From: Methylocystis echinoides
Lineage (GTDB): Bacteria > Pseudomonadota > Alphaproteobacteria > Rhizobiales > Beijerinckiaceae
Assembly (NCBI RefSeq): GCF_027923385.1
Contig: NZ_BSEC01000001.1
Coordinates: 3,570,001 to 3,634,000 of the forward strand
Length of the DNA: 64,000 nt
Direction: 5' to 3'
Part shown: positions 16,005-26,023 of the stretch, in pieces
Layout: each line of letters opens with the position of its first letter
How positions within the stretch are numbered: position 1 is the stretch's first letter
Position numbers and translations under genes: made by a program
The notes under the pieces: generated by a model
Told to the model about the DNA's origin: nothing
What the model saw: only the letters and a program-made list of their open reading frames with translations
Database searches by the model: none

Positions 16005-17657
16005 CTAGCGTGCGAACTTCTTGTATTTCAGCCGGTGCGGAATCACGCTGTCGACGCCGAGGCGGCGCTTCTTGTCCTCCTCGTAATCCGCGAAGTTCCC
16101 CTCGAACCACTCCACATGCGAATCGCCTTCATAGGCGAGGATATGCGTGGCGATTCGGTCGAGGAAGAAGCGGTCATGCGAGATGATGACCGCGCAGCCG
16201 GCGAAATCCACGAGCGCCTCTTCCAGCGCGCGCAGCGTGTCGACGTCGAGATCGTTGGTCGGCTCGTCGAGCAGCAGCACATTGGCGCCGCTCTTGAGCA
16301 TCTTGGCGAGATGCACGCGGTTGCGCTCGCCGCCCGAGAGCTGGCCGACCTTCTTCTGCTGATCGGCGCCCTTGAAGTTGAAGGCCGAGCAATAGGCGCG
16401 GGAGTTGATCTCGCGCTTGCCGAGGTAGATCACCTCGTTTCCTTCGGAAATCTCTTCCCACACCGTCTTGTTGGCGTGCAGCGCGTCGCGCGACTGATCG
16501 ACATAGCCGAGCTGCACGCTCTCGCCGACCTCGATCTTGCCGCTGTCGGGCGTCTCCTGACCCGTGATCATGCGGAAGAGCGTGGTCTTGCCCGCGCCGT
16601 TCGGGCCGATGACGCCGACAATGCCGCCGGGCGGCAGCTTGAAGGAGAGGTCGTCGATCAGCAGCGTGTCGCCGAAGCCCTTGGTGATGTGCTCGAAGTC
16701 GATGACGTTCGCGCCGAGGCGCTCCGCCACCGGAATGATGATCTGCGCGGTCGTCGGCGCCTTGTCGTTCTGCTTGGCGACGAGCTCCTCATAGCGCTGG
16801 ATACGCGCCTTGCTCTTGGCCTGACGCGCCTTCGGCGAGGCGGCGATCCACTCGCTTTCGGCTTCGAGCGCGCGCTGGCGGGCCTTGTCCTCGGAAGCTT
16901 CCTGCATGAGGCGCTTCTGTTTCTGCTTCAGCCAGCTCGTGTAGTTCCCTTCATAGGGAATGCCGCGGCCGCGATCGAGTTCGAGAATCCAGCCCGTGAC
17001 ATTATCGAGGAAGTAGCGGTCGTGGGTCACGATCAGGATCGCGCCCGGATAATTGCGCAGATGGCCTTCGAGCCAGTTCACCGTCTCGGCGTCGAGATGG
17101 TTCGTCGGCTCGTCGAGCAGCAGCATTTCCGGCTGTTCGAGCAGCAGGCGGCAAAGCGCCACGCGGCGCCGCTCGCCGCCGGAGAGCTTGGTCACATCGG
17201 CGTCGTCGGGCGGGCAGCCCAGCGCGTCCATGGCCTGATCGACCTGGCTGTCGAGATCCCACAGGCCCTTGGCCTCGATCTCGTCCTGGAGCTTCGTCAT
17301 CTCGTCGGCGGTCTCGTCCGAATAATTCATGGCGAGATCATTGTAGCGGTCGAGAATGGCCTTCTTGTCCGCCACGCCGAGCATGACGTTTTCGCGCACG
17401 TTCAGCGCCGGCTCCAGATGCGGCTCCTGCGGCAGATAGCCGACGCGCGCGCCCTCGGCGACGAAGCCCTCGCCGGTGAACTCCTTGTCGATGCCCGCCA
17501 TGATGCGCAGCAAGGTCGACTTGCCCGCGCCGTTGACGCCGAGCACGCCGATCTTGGCGTCCGGGTAGAAGGAGAGGTGAATGTTGTCCAAAACCTTCTT
17601 ACCGCCCGGATAGGTCTTGGTGAGGCCCTGCATGTGGTAAATGAACTGGCGCGCCAT
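16005..17657 (-). CDS. ettA: Energy-dependent translational throttle protein EttA (ABC-F ATPase)
   Basis: This 550-residue soluble ABC-F protein binds the ribosomal E site and couples elongation to the ATP/ADP ratio. Two ABC cassettes are visible. The first has Walker A in [14 protein letters not shown], signature [15 protein letters not shown] and Walker [12 protein letters not shown]. The second has [30 protein letters not shown] and [11 protein letters not shown]. The linker between them is short and charged, and the start [21 protein letters not shown] is typical of EttA, so it is not one of the antibiotic-resistance ABC-F proteins. It has no transmembrane domain and is monocistronic with its own terminator. 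Confidence 0.96.
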   Translation of the reverse strand: MARQFIYHMQGLTKTYPGGKKVLDNIHLSFYPDAKIGVLGVNGAGKSTLLRIMAGIDKEFTGEGFVAEGARVGYLPQEPHLEPALNVRENVMLGVADKKAILDRYNDLAMNYSDETADEMTKLQDEIEAKGLWDLDSQVDQAMDALGCPPDDADVTKLSGGERRRVALCRLLLEQPEMLLLDEPTNHLDAETVNWLEGHLRNYPGAILIVTHDRYFLDNVTGWILELDRGRGIPYEGNYTSWLKQKQKRLMQEASEDKARQRALEAESEWIAASPKARQAKSKARIQRYEELVAKQNDKAPTTAQIIIPVAERLGANVIDFEHITKGFGDTLLIDDLSFKLPPGGIVGVIGPNGAGKTTLFRMITGQETPDSGKIEVGESVQLGYVDQSRDALHANKTVWEEISEGNEVIYLGKREINSRAYCSAFNFKGADQQKKVGQLSGGERNRVHLAKMLKSGANVLLLDEPTNDLDVDTLRALEEALVDFAGCAVIISHDRFFLDRIATHILAYEGDSHVEWFEGNFADYEEDKKRRLGVDSVIPHRLKYKKFAR

Positions 17658-17746
17658 TTCGGCTCCGTCTCGGGTTCGCGAAAACTTTGAGCCCGTGTTT
17701 AGAGCATTTCGCGCGGCCGGGGGAAGCCCCTCTCGCGCGCCGCCCG

Positions 17747-18988
17747 TCAGCTCAGGTCGAGCGTCGGCGCCTCAATTTTGTTCTCTCCGCCCGGCCCGAG
17801 CAGGGTGAGCGTGCGGGTTTGGCCCGGTTGTCCGCGCAGCGCCGCCAGAACCGCGCCCTTCCCCGCCTCGCGCGCATTCAGCCCGTTGACGGCGACGAGC
17901 TCATCGCCGATCGGCAGGCCGTCGAGCGGCGCCCCCCGCGCGGGGCGCACGATCCCGCCGATGAAATAGCGCCCGTCACGGCGCACCAGCGTCACGCCCG
18001 GCTGATCGAGATCATGCGGATCGGGCGCCGACTGCCGCCGCCAGTACGAGAGGCGATTGGGATAGTCGATCGTCAGGCGGAAATGCTGGAGCACATTGGC
18101 GCCGAGCCAGCCGACGACCGGCCCCGGAGCGGATTTCTGCCAATTGTCCCAGAAGAATTCGCCGGCAAGCGCATCGCCAAAGGCGCCGAGCAGAGGCGCC
18201 GTGCCGAGCACGCCGATATTGTCGAGCGTCGTCTCGCCGATGGCGATCTGCGGGAGGCGCGCGATCACGCCCTGTTTCTCGAAGGCGAAGTCGATCATGT
18301 TGTAATTGGCGCGGCCGATGGCGCCCTCGGCGCGGCGCCACTCGGGGGCCGTCGCGAGCCATTGCGCCAGTGTCCGGCCGCGCATCCAGCAATAGCCGCT
18401 ACCCGAGTCGATGACGAAGGCGTGACGCCCGCCGGCGACATCGACATCGACGCTGGCGAGGCCCGTCTGCGGATTGACCGCGATGGGCGTCGCGACGCCC
18501 TCCGGCGTGATCCGCCCCGGCTCCGCGATGACGATACGGCGGCGGCCGTAATCGAGCACGAGCACGCGCGCGCGCAGCAGGCTCGGAGAAAGGACCGCCT
18601 CGACTTTCAGCGGCGCGAACATCTGATCGAGGCTGAGGCCGGTGAAATCCTCTTTCTGGACATCGACTGTCTCGGCGCCGGTCTCGAAGTCGGCTCCAGC
18701 CAGCGAATAGCGCAGCGGCGCGCCGCGATCGAGGCCGAGTTCCGTGAAAAGCGCCGGCGCCAGCATGGTGCGGCCCATGCCCATGTTGAAGAAGGCGAGC
18801 GTCTTGCGCGATCCGCCGTCCAGCGTCGTGAAGACGGCCTCGACGAGAATACGCCCGCCCTCGAAGAGGAAGGGCGCGCCGGGCTCGTCTGGCTTCGGGC
18901 GGGACCGGGGCGCCGCCGCCGCCGGGCCGACGGCGCTTGCGAGCAGGGCGCGCAGAAAGGCGCGACGGGGCAAAAGAAAAGAAGACAT
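17747..18988 (-). CDS. Exported retropepsin-like aspartic protease with C-terminal PDZ domain
   Basis: This 413-residue protein starts with a twin-arginine-like signal ([15 protein letters not shown], ending PAAAA), so it is probably exported folded to the periplasm. Two aspartic-protease-like halves are suggested. The clearer active-site motif is FVIDSGSGY (Asp194, DSG rather than DTG), near which the text resembles bacterial retropepsins that act as dimers. A C-terminal PDZ domain follows, around [17 protein letters not shown] and [15 protein letters not shown]. The start is ATG 18988, 8 nt after GGAGCG. Substrate unknown. The gene is downstream of the TPR-methyltransferase with 84 bp between them. 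Confidence 0.75.
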   Translation of the reverse strand: MSSFLLPRRAFLRALLASAVGPAAAAPRSRPKPDEPGAPFLFEGGRILVEAVFTTLDGGSRKTLAFFNMGMGRTMLAPALFTELGLDRGAPLRYSLAGADFETGAETVDVQKEDFTGLSLDQMFAPLKVEAVLSPSLLRARVLVLDYGRRRIVIAEPGRITPEGVATPIAVNPQTGLASVDVDVAGGRHAFVIDSGSGYCWMRGRTLAQWLATAPEWRRAEGAIGRANYNMIDFAFEKQGVIARLPQIAIGETTLDNIGVLGTAPLLGAFGDALAGEFFWDNWQKSAPGPVVGWLGANVLQHFRLTIDYPNRLSYWRRQSAPDPHDLDQPGVTLVRRDGRYFIGGIVRPARGAPLDGLPIGDELVAVNGLNAREAGKGAVLAALRGQPGQTRTLTLLGPGGENKIEAPTLDLS

Positions 18989-19072
18989 TGAAAATCGCTC
19001 CGGCAAACAATGGCCAAGCTTCATGCCAACGATGGCTGAATTGCGGCCAGTCTGTCGCCGAAGCGATTTCGA

Positions 19073-20545
19073 TCACACGCGCTGGAGCAGAACCAGGCGA
19101 CCTTCGAGCGGCGCATTGGCCTCCAGCCGCACTGTCGTGACGACATCCGCGAGATAGTCGAAGCGGCCCCTGGACAGTCTCTCGATATAATCCGGATCGT
19201 GCGCGAAGCGGCCCGTCGTCAGGAAGCTGTAGTCGCGACCGGACCCGAACTCATAGCTGAAGGCGAAGATCCCGCCCGGCGCGAGGCGGCTCGAGACGAG
19301 ATCGAAGACCGTCGCAAGGTCTCCGAAGTAGATGAGCACATCGAGCGCGACAATGAGATCATGGGTCTCCTCGTGCGACGACAGATGCGCCGTCGCCTCG
19401 GCCTGAAACAGACGGTGATAGCGGCGCCGCGCCCGGGCGCGCTCCAGCATGCCGGCGGAGATGTCGACGCCCGTGAGCGCGCCGCCGAGCGCGGCGAGAT
19501 GCGGCGCGGCCAGGCCTGTTCCACAGCCGAGGTCGAGAATGTTCTCGAAGCGCCTGCCGGTCTGGAGCAGCAGGGCGTTGCACTGGGCCGGAATGTCGTA
19601 GCCCAATGTCTCCACCAGATGGCGCTCGAATTTCGCGGCGTATTTGTCGAAACAGGCGGCGAGATAGGCGTCGGGCGCGCGCTCTCTCTGCACGCCGGTC
19701 AGCGCATCGAGGTGATAGGCGATGATGGGATCGTCGGGCGCGCGCGCGAGCAGCGCTTCCGCGAGGCGCGCAGCGCCCGCCACATGACCGAAGCCCGCAA
19801 GGCACTGGAACGCGTCGCGGCAGACGGCCTCGATGTCGTCGGCCGCATTTCCGGCCGCCTCCCGATAGGCTTCGATCGCCGCGTCGACAGGGGCCGAGAT
19901 CGCCGTCTCGATAAATCGGGCGCGCGCATGTTTCTGAACGAAGGACGCTTCCTGCGGCGCGGCGCGCGCGGCCGCTTCGAACGCCGCGCGGGCGCCCGCG
20001 AATTCGCCCAGAAGCTGCCGCGTCTGCCCTAGGCACGCCCACAGATGCGGCGACGCGGAGCCGGGCGCGACGGCGGCTTCGAATTGCTTCGCCGCCTCGG
20101 CGTAGCGCTTCGCCTCGAAATAAAGAAACGCCAGCCCGGTCACAGCGTCGACGCAATCCGGCGCGAGATCGAGCGCCGCGAGGAAGGCGTGTTCGGCCGA
20201 AAGCTTGCGCCCCGCCGCATGGGCGACGCTTGCAAGCGTCAACCAGCCTTGCAGATGACGCGGGTCGATCTCCAGCGCCCGCGCCAGCGGTTGCAGCGCT
20301 TCCTCGTGACGGCCGGTCGCCCATAGAACGCTGCCGAGGTCGCGCAGGATGCCGGCATCGTCCGGCGCGAATTCGGCGGCGGCGGAAAGCGCCTCGGCGG
20401 CCTCCGCCAGATGTCCCGATTCCCAGAGCGACAAACCGGTTCGGCGACGCTCCAGCGCCAGGCGCGTGTCGTCGACAACGACGCAACCGGCCACGGGCGC
20501 GAGGCCATTTTCGATGGTGGATGGCGGGGTGAAGCTGGCGAGCAC
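19073..20545 (-). CDS. TPR-repeat protein fused to a class I SAM-dependent methyltransferase
   Basis: This protein of 490 residues has an N-terminal array of about five to six tetratricopeptide repeats (recognisable units DAGILRDLGSVLWATGRHEEAL and DAVTGLAFLYFEAKRYAEAAKQF). The C-terminal methyltransferase domain has SAM motif I ILDLGCGTGLAAPHL, acidic loop TGVDISAGML and a motif DLIVALDVLIYFGDL. This architecture occurs in several alphaproteobacteria; the methyl acceptor is unknown, and the TPR part presumably recruits a protein or a glycan partner. It is divergent from purD with 178 bp between the starts. Confidence 0.8.
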   Translation of the reverse strand: MLASFTPPSTIENGLAPVAGCVVVDDTRLALERRRTGLSLWESGHLAEAAEALSAAAEFAPDDAGILRDLGSVLWATGRHEEALQPLARALEIDPRHLQGWLTLASVAHAAGRKLSAEHAFLAALDLAPDCVDAVTGLAFLYFEAKRYAEAAKQFEAAVAPGSASPHLWACLGQTRQLLGEFAGARAAFEAAARAAPQEASFVQKHARARFIETAISAPVDAAIEAYREAAGNAADDIEAVCRDAFQCLAGFGHVAGAARLAEALLARAPDDPIIAYHLDALTGVQRERAPDAYLAACFDKYAAKFERHLVETLGYDIPAQCNALLLQTGRRFENILDLGCGTGLAAPHLAALGGALTGVDISAGMLERARARRRYHRLFQAEATAHLSSHEETHDLIVALDVLIYFGDLATVFDLVSSRLAPGGIFAFSYEFGSGRDYSFLTTGRFAHDPDYIERLSRGRFDYLADVVTTVRLEANAPLEGRLVLLQRV

Positions 20546-20723
20546 GGGCTGGGACCTCCTTCATCTGATTTGCGGCGAGACTAGCGGCGGCGCCTTTCGG
20601 CAATCTGCCGCTCCCGAAGGTCGCTGCTGAATCGGCCCCATTGGGGCGGCTTCCTTTTTTGCCCAAAGCGCGCTAACTGCGCCTTCCCCCGGGCGGGGGC
20701 GGATCGAACGGGGCCTTTACGAC

Positions 20724-22001
20724 ATGAACGTGCTTCTCATCGGATCGGGCGGGCGCGAGAACGCCATGGCCAATGCGCTGGCCAAAAGCCCCCTGCTCAC
20801 CCGGCTTTACGTCGCCCCCGGCAATCCCGGAACCACGCGCGTCGCCGAAAACGTCGATCTCGACGCCGGCGATCACGGCGCGGTGCTGCGCTTCTGCAAG
20901 GACATGGGGATCGCCCTCGTCGTCGTCGGGCCGGAGCAGCCGCTGATCGGCGGGATTGTCGACGCGCTCACCCGCGCGGGCGTGCTCGCCTTCGGCCCGA
21001 CCCAGGCCGCCGCGCAACTCGAAGGCTCGAAGGGTTTTACAAAAGACCTCTGCCGCGAATACGGCATCCCGACCGCCGATTACGAGCGCTTTTCGGACAA
21101 GGCCAAGGCGCTCGCCTATGTGCGCGCGAAGGGCGCGCCCATCGTCGTGAAGGCGGACGGGCTCGCGGCCGGCAAGGGCGTCGTCGTCGCGACGACGCTG
21201 GACGAGGCCGAGCGCGCGGTCGAAGCGATGTTCGCGGGGCTGTTCGGCCAGTCGGGCGCCGAGGTGGTGATCGAGGAATTTCTCGAAGGCGAGGAAGCCT
21301 CCTTCTTCGCCATCTGCGACGGCGAGCGGGCGGTCGCCTTCGCGACGGCGCAGGATCACAAGCGTGTCGGCGACGGCGACACGGGGCCGAACACCGGCGG
21401 CATGGGCGCCTATTCGCCGGCGTCCGTGGTGACGCCGGAAATCGAGCGCCATGTGATGGCGCAGATCATCGAACCGACCATGCGCGCCATGCGCGAGAAA
21501 GGGGCGCCGTTCAAAGGCGTGCTCTACGCCGGGCTGATGCTGACGGCGCAGGGGCCGAAGCTCATCGAATACAACAACCGCTTCGGCGATCCGGAAGCGC
21601 AGGTGATCTTGCCGCGTCTCGAGGACGATCTGCTGGCCATCATGCTGGCGGCGGCGCGCGGCTCCCTCGACGGGACTCAACCGCGCTTCTGCGAGCAGGT
21701 CGCGTTGACGGTGGTGCTGGCGGCGAAGGGCTATCCCGGCACGCCGCTCACCGGCTCCGAGATCAAGGGACTCGCCGGCGCAGAGGCGATGGCGGATGTG
21801 ATCGTCACCCACGCCGGCACGCGGCTCGAGGGCGCGCGGCTGCTGGCGGCGGGCGGGCGCGTGCTGAACGTCACGGCGCTGGCGGGGACCGTCGCGCAGG
21901 CGCAGGCGAAAGCCTATGCGGCCGTCGACGCCATCGACTGGCCGGGCGGCTTCTGCCGGCGCGACATCGGCTGGCGGGAGCTGGCGCGGGAGCGGCGTTG
22001 A
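20724..22001 (+). CDS. purD: Phosphoribosylamine-glycine ligase (GARS)
   Basis: This enzyme of 425 residues catalyses the second step of purine synthesis, joining phosphoribosylamine and glycine with ATP. It starts [19 protein letters not shown], the family N-terminus. The ATP-grasp core shows [15 protein letters not shown], the [17 protein letters not shown] block, [23 protein letters not shown] and [11 protein letters not shown]. It is full length. A long palindromic repeat lies immediately downstream, between this stop and the convergent lptA stop. Confidence 0.97.
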   Translation: MNVLLIGSGGRENAMANALAKSPLLTRLYVAPGNPGTTRVAENVDLDAGDHGAVLRFCKDMGIALVVVGPEQPLIGGIVDALTRAGVLAFGPTQAAAQLEGSKGFTKDLCREYGIPTADYERFSDKAKALAYVRAKGAPIVVKADGLAAGKGVVVATTLDEAERAVEAMFAGLFGQSGAEVVIEEFLEGEEASFFAICDGERAVAFATAQDHKRVGDGDTGPNTGGMGAYSPASVVTPEIERHVMAQIIEPTMRAMREKGAPFKGVLYAGLMLTAQGPKLIEYNNRFGDPEAQVILPRLEDDLLAIMLAAARGSLDGTQPRFCEQVALTVVLAAKGYPGTPLTGSEIKGLAGAEAMADVIVTHAGTRLEGARLLAAGGRVLNVTALAGTVAQAQAKAYAAVDAIDWPGGFCRRDIGWRELARERR

Positions 22002-22028
22002 GCGCCAGAGGTTAAAATTGTCGAGTGG

Positions 22029-22162
22029 GCTTGCCCCTCACCCCATCCCTCTCCCCGCGCGCGGGGAGAGGGAGCCGGGTCGCGATCCGCGCAGCCGCTG
22101 AAGGCCCCCTCCTGCGCCCTCTCCCCGCGAGAGCGGGGAGAGGGTTGGGGTGAGGGGCAAGC
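22029..22162. repeat. Composite palindromic GC-rich repeat (REP/BIME-like) between purD and lptA
   Basis: The ends are a perfect 16-nt inverted repeat: GCTTGCCCCTCACCCC at 22029-22044 and its complement at 22147-22162. Inside are two smaller hairpins built on CCCTCTCCCCGC / GCGGGGAGAGGG (about 22047-22072 and 22118-22144). The same 16-nt word forms the ends of the perfect palindrome at 31019-31085. It lies between convergent genes and may act as terminator or mRNA end. Confidence 0.85.
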
Positions 22163-22191
22163 CGCCGCGAAATCGTCGGCCGGGCGTGCGC

Positions 22192-22734
22192 TTACTGATT
22201 CTTCGGCGTGAAGGTCGAGCGCACGCGGCCGCCGCCCTGCTGGCCGCCGCCGCCCTGCACCGTCGCGACGCCGCTAGTGACGTCATAGACAAGGCGGTCG
22301 CCCTTCACGATGTTGTCGCCTTGGGTCAGCGTCACATTGCCGGTCAGATAGACCTTGTTGTCGGCCTTGTCGTACGTGCCGTGGTCGCCCGTGCCGACCT
22401 GGTCCTTGGAGACCATCGTCACCGGCCCGTCGGCCTCGATGTGCTTCACGCGGTCATTGCTGGCGCCGCCCTCGGGCGCGGCGCCTTTTCCTTCGAGAAA
22501 GATCGTCAGCCGCGCGGCCTTCAGCGTGGAGGGGCCGTTGGTGACGATGACGCTGCCCGAATAGACGAGCTTCTGGTCCTGATCGAAGTAATCGAGCTTG
22601 CCGGCGTCGATGTTGAGCGGGTCTTTCGCGGTCGCGCCGGGCAGGATGCCGCCGGAGCGGCCCTTTCCCGCGGCCTGCGCCACGCCCGCGAAAACAAGCG
22701 CCGCGAGACCGGCGCAGAGAATCTGCCGTTTCAT
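22192..22734 (-). CDS. lptA: LPS transport periplasmic protein LptA
   Basis: This 180-residue protein forms the periplasmic bridge that carries LPS from LptBFGC to the outer-membrane LptDE. It has a signal peptide (MKRQILCAGLAALVFAGVAQA) and an OstA/LptA beta-jellyroll with typical repeated strands (LNIDAGKLDYFDQDQKLVYSGSV, GHGTYD and VYLTGNVTLTQGDNIVKGDRL-like segments). It overlaps the lptC stop by 4 nt (ATGA), so the two are translationally coupled. lptB, which usually follows lptA, is not present here. Confidence 0.92.
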   Translation of the reverse strand: MKRQILCAGLAALVFAGVAQAAGKGRSGGILPGATAKDPLNIDAGKLDYFDQDQKLVYSGSVIVTNGPSTLKAARLTIFLEGKGAAPEGGASNDRVKHIEADGPVTMVSKDQVGTGDHGTYDKADNKVYLTGNVTLTQGDNIVKGDRLVYDVTSGVATVQGGGGQQGGGRVRSTFTPKNQ

Positions 22735-23480
22735 TTCGAATCCCGTAGCGCCGCCGGCGCCTTTTCCTTCGGCGCGCCGTCCTCGCCATAAAGCACGGAT
22801 CGGACGTTGCCGGTGAAGGTCGCGCGGCGTTCCTTCTGCAAAAATTCCACATGTTCGGCGTCGACCTGCCCGCCGTCGATCTTCAGCGTGACGGGCGCGC
22901 TCGAGGTCATGACGCTTTCCTTGAAGTTCATCGACGCGGCGTCCATCCGCATGTCGAAGCTCTTCACATCGGTGATTTCCACGCCGCCGGTCATGTCGGC
23001 GCGGTCGACCTTGGTGCTGTAGGTCGCCTTGGGCGCGGTCAGCCGCACGGCGCCGTCGCCCTTCGTTTCGACGCGCACGTCGAGCCCTTCGAGATCGAAG
23101 ACGTCGGGCTTGGTGATATCCTGCGCACCGACGCGGGCGCGCACCTCATAGGGCCGCCCGTCCTTGCGATAGCCGACGAGCTTGGGGCTCTCGATGACGA
23201 TGCGCGTGCCCTGAAGCGCGACGCGGGCAAGATTGAGATCGACCGGCAGGAAGCGCAGCGAGCTGATCAGCAGGCCGAGCCCGACCAGGGCCACGGTGGC
23301 GCCCACCCCCCAGAGAATCCAGCGGCGCAGCCGCGTGACCCGCGCCGAATGGCGCAGCGCCTCGGGAAAGGCGCTCTCGCGCTTCGCCGTGAGGCCGGCG
23401 AGGCGGTCGCGGCCGGCGGACGGCGCGGCCGGAGTTCTGTCGGGTTTGGCGTCAGCGGCGCTGCCGTCGGTCATGGCCAT
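22731..23480 (-). CDS. lptC: LPS export protein LptC
   Basis: This bitopic inner-membrane protein of 249 residues links the LptBFG transporter with LptA. A cytoplasmic N-terminus of about 50 residues is longer than in E. coli and precedes one membrane helix (WILWGVGATVALVGLGLLI). The periplasmic jellyroll has the LptC pattern (VRARVGAQDITKPDVFDLEGLD, PKATYSTKVDRADM). It is coupled to lptA by an ATGA overlap and follows rnd by 45 bp in the same direction. Confidence 0.9.
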   Translation of the reverse strand: MAMTDGSAADAKPDRTPAAPSAGRDRLAGLTAKRESAFPEALRHSARVTRLRRWILWGVGATVALVGLGLLISSLRFLPVDLNLARVALQGTRIVIESPKLVGYRKDGRPYEVRARVGAQDITKPDVFDLEGLDVRVETKGDGAVRLTAPKATYSTKVDRADMTGGVEITDVKSFDMRMDAASMNFKESVMTSSAPVTLKIDGGQVDAEHVEFLQKERRATFTGNVRSVLYGEDGAPKEKAPAALRDSK

Positions 23481-23525
23481 GCTTATCGGGCCTCGGCGTG
23501 GCGATTTCGGGGCGCGGCCGGGGCG

Positions 23526-24140
23526 TCACTCGTGGGAGAAGATGTCGGTCTCGGGCCAGCCCGAGAGATCGAGCTGCGCCCGCGTCGGCAGAAAGTCGAA
23601 ACAGGCCTGGGCCAGCGCGACGCGGTCCTCGCGCGCCAGCATGGCGTCGAGCTTCTCCTTGAGCTGATGCAGATAAAGCACGTCCGAGGCGGCGTAGGCC
23701 TGCTGGGCGTCGCTGAGCACGGCCGCGCCCCAGTCGGAAGACTGCTGCTGCTTGGAGATTTCCACGCCGACCAGCTCGCGCACCAGCTCCTTGAGCCCAT
23801 GCCGGTCGGTGTAGGTCCGCACGAGCTTGGAGGCGATCTTGGTGCAATAGACCGGCGCCGGCATGATCCCGAAGGTCTTGGCCAGTATCGCCATGTCGAA
23901 GCGGCCGAAGTGGAAGAGTTTCAGCACGTTGGGATCGGCAAGGAGCTTTTCCAGATTGGGCGCGCGGGTCTGGCCGCGGGCGATCTGCACAAGCTCGGCG
24001 TCACCATTGCCGAAGGAAAGCTGCACGAGGCACAGCCGGTCGCGATGGGGATTGAGTCCCAGCGTCTCGGTGTCGATCGCGACAATGGACGAAAGGGCGT
24101 CTCCCGATGGGAGGTCGCCCTGATGCAGGCGTATCGTCAT
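23526..24140 (-). CDS. rnd: Ribonuclease D-type 3'-5' exonuclease
   Basis: This DEDD-family exonuclease of 204 residues is short compared with E. coli RNase D because it lacks the HRDC domains. Exo I is IVAIDTETLGLNPHRDRL (Asp23, Glu25), Exo II is LKLFHFGRFDMAIL, and Exo III is the AYAASDVLYLHQL region. It probably trims tRNA or other RNA 3' ends. The order small protein - rnd - lptC - lptA on one strand recurs in alphaproteobacteria and suggests one transcript. Confidence 0.92.
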   Translation of the reverse strand: MTIRLHQGDLPSGDALSSIVAIDTETLGLNPHRDRLCLVQLSFGNGDAELVQIARGQTRAPNLEKLLADPNVLKLFHFGRFDMAILAKTFGIMPAPVYCTKIASKLVRTYTDRHGLKELVRELVGVEISKQQQSSDWGAAVLSDAQQAYAASDVLYLHQLKEKLDAMLAREDRVALAQACFDFLPTRAQLDLSGWPETDIFSHE

Positions 24141-24189
24141 GAGGTCCGATTCGGTTCAAGCAAGCGTGCCGACCTCCTTACCGAAAAGC

Positions 24190-24459
24190 TCAGAACTTGT
24201 CGCGCTCCTTGCGCCGGGGCGCCGATGGCGGCGCGCCGAAGGGCCGCTCGCCCGCCTGCAGCCGCTCGTCGACGAATTTTGCCCAGCCGATGAGCGGCTC
24301 GCTCACCGCGGCCGTGATCTCCGCGAACCGAAAATGTGGATCGGCCGCGAGGGTGCGCAGCGAGAGGCCGAGATAATGGGCCTCCACCACCGCCTCGCAG
24401 AGCTTCGCATGATGGCTGTCGCCGCCGGGCTCACGCCCGACCTTTTCCGCTTTTCCCAT
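24190..24459 (-). CDS. Small conserved hypothetical protein upstream of rnd
   Basis: This protein of 89 residues is taken from ATG 24459, which follows GGGGGGTGAC. A longer frame upstream (to 24546) lacks support. It is soluble and helical (HHAKLCEAVVEAHYLGLSL), with a basic C-terminus (SAPRRKERDKF). The family is not recognised. It lies 49 bp upstream of rnd on the same strand and may be the first gene of the rnd-lptC-lptA transcript. Confidence 0.65.
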   Translation of the reverse strand: MGKAEKVGREPGGDSHHAKLCEAVVEAHYLGLSLRTLAADPHFRFAEITAAVSEPLIGWAKFVDERLQAGERPFGAPPSAPRRKERDKF

Positions 24460-24676
24460 GTCACCCCCCAAAGCGTTCCCGCGTGTCGCCACGCTGCCCT
24501 GCCGCCTTCGGAAGGCGGCCAGGAACGTACACGGAGCTTTAAACACGACATCTAAAACGACTATTATGCTGATAGACGCGATTTTAGCAGATTGCTGAAT
24601 GGCCGGCCGCCCCTCTTGTCAGCGGCGGGACGGACCTCCACTCTTGCTGCATCGCAGCACACGACAGGCGGCAGAC

Positions 24677-25834
24677 GTGACCGACGAACCGATTGCCTTC
24701 AACGGCGCCGAACGGCGCTTCAACGCGGTGTTCATCGAGCTGGTGATCCGGCTGTTCGTCATTGGCGCGCTGGCCTACTGGACGGTCGGCATCGTTGCGC
24801 CTTTCGGCGCCATGATCATCTGGAGCGTGGTCCTCGCCGTCGCGCTTTATCCGCTGTTCGACCGGCTCGCCGCCACGATCGGCGGCCGGCCGGCGATTTC
24901 GGCGGCGCTCATCACGATTGCGGCGCTTGTCCTCGTCATCGGCCCGGTGACGTGGATGGGCGTCGGCTTCATCGACCCGGTCAAGGCGCTGATCGCCGGT
25001 TTCGACAATGGCGACATCGCCATTCCGCCGCCGCCAGACAGGGTGAAGGATCTGCCGCTCATCGGCGCGCAGATCTACGCCTTCTGGGAGCTCGCCTCGA
25101 CCAATCTGCACAGCGCCTTCTCGCAGATCCTGCCGCAGCTCAAGCCCGTCGGCGAATATCTGCTCGGCATGGTCCGCAACGCCGGCGTCGGCACCCTGAA
25201 ATTCCTGCTGTCCGTGGTCCTCTCGGGCTTCCTGCTCGCCTATGCCGGACCGCTCATGGTCGGCATGCGGGCGCTGGCGCGGCGGATCGATCCGAGCAAC
25301 GGCCATAACTATCTCAACCTCGCCGGCGCCACGATCAACGCCGTGTCGCGCGGCGTGATGGGGCTGTCGCTGATGCAGGCGGTGATCGGCGCGATCGGCA
25401 TGTATCTCGCCAATGTGCCGGGCGCGAGCCTGCTGACCATCGCCATTCTCGTGCTCGGCATCGTGCAGATCGGCCCGCTGCTGGTCGTGGCGCCGGTTGT
25501 ATTCTGGGCGTGGACGACGATGTCGACGCCCGGCGCCATCGCGCTGACGCTCTGCATGCTGATCGTCAATTACATGGACAATGTGCTCAAGCCCTTCATC
25601 CTCGCGCATGGGCTGTCGACGCCGATCCCGGTGATCTTCATCGGCGTGATCGGCGGCGTGCTCGCGCATGGCGTGGCGGGGCTGTTCGTCGGCCCGGTGG
25701 TGCTCGCGGTGGTCTGGGAGCTGGGCAACGCCTGGATCGCCGATGAGATCGCGGCGGCGCAGAAGACGGAAGCGGAGTCCCTCACCGCGCCGGAGAAGGC
25801 GCAGGCTGTCGAGGCGGAAACGGCGAAGGGGTGA
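24677..25834 (+). CDS. AI-2E family (PerM/TqsA-like) membrane transporter
   Basis: This integral membrane protein of 385 residues has about eight hydrophobic segments in the AI-2E/UPF0118 pattern. These include the early pair LVIRLFVIGALAYWTVGIVAPFG and VVLAVALYPLFDRL, and the late conserved ILVLGIVQIGPLLVVAPVV and GVIGGVLAHGVAGLFVGPVVL. Family members export small solutes or Na+, and autoinducer-2 transport is proven for only a few. A GTG at 24677 (MTDEPIAFNG) preceded by AGGCGG is chosen; an ATG at 24599 would add 26 residues of poor coding look. It appears monocistronic. Confidence 0.82.
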   Translation: MTDEPIAFNGAERRFNAVFIELVIRLFVIGALAYWTVGIVAPFGAMIIWSVVLAVALYPLFDRLAATIGGRPAISAALITIAALVLVIGPVTWMGVGFIDPVKALIAGFDNGDIAIPPPPDRVKDLPLIGAQIYAFWELASTNLHSAFSQILPQLKPVGEYLLGMVRNAGVGTLKFLLSVVLSGFLLAYAGPLMVGMRALARRIDPSNGHNYLNLAGATINAVSRGVMGLSLMQAVIGAIGMYLANVPGASLLTIAILVLGIVQIGPLLVVAPVVFWAWTTMSTPGAIALTLCMLIVNYMDNVLKPFILAHGLSTPIPVIFIGVIGGVLAHGVAGLFVGPVVLAVVWELGNAWIADEIAAAQKTEAESLTAPEKAQAVEAETAKG

Positions 25835-25892
25835 GAGGGCGGAGAAGTGGGAAGCGGCGGCCAGGCCTCCTCCCTGTCCCTCCCCCGCCACA

Positions 25893-25917
25893 GGGCGTCT
25901 TCAGACGCCCGTCTTTT
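25893..25917 (+). terminator. Likely terminator after the AI-2E transporter gene
   Basis: The 8-bp stem GGGCGTCT (25893-25900) / AGACGCCC (25903-25910) has a very short TC loop, so the innermost pairs are probably open. GTCTTTT follows. It lies 58 bp after the stop, within a repeat-rich gap. Confidence 0.6.
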
Positions 25918-25980
25918 ACTGACGGGCTATGGCGGGAGAGGGGACGCTCATCACCAGCTTCCTCAGTGAGGGCGCCAATC

Positions 25981-26022
25981 TGCTCCCTCTCCCGCGCAGC
26001 GGGGGAGGGTTGGGGAGGGGGC
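25981..26022. repeat. GC-rich palindromic repeat near the transglycosylase stop
   Basis: CTCCCTCTCCCGC...GCGGGGGAGGG forms an imperfect hairpin of the same C-run/G-run family as the repeats at 22029 and 29651. It ends one base before the stop of the minus-strand transglycosylase, so it would lie at the 3' end of that mRNA. Confidence 0.6.
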
Positions 26023-26023
26023 T

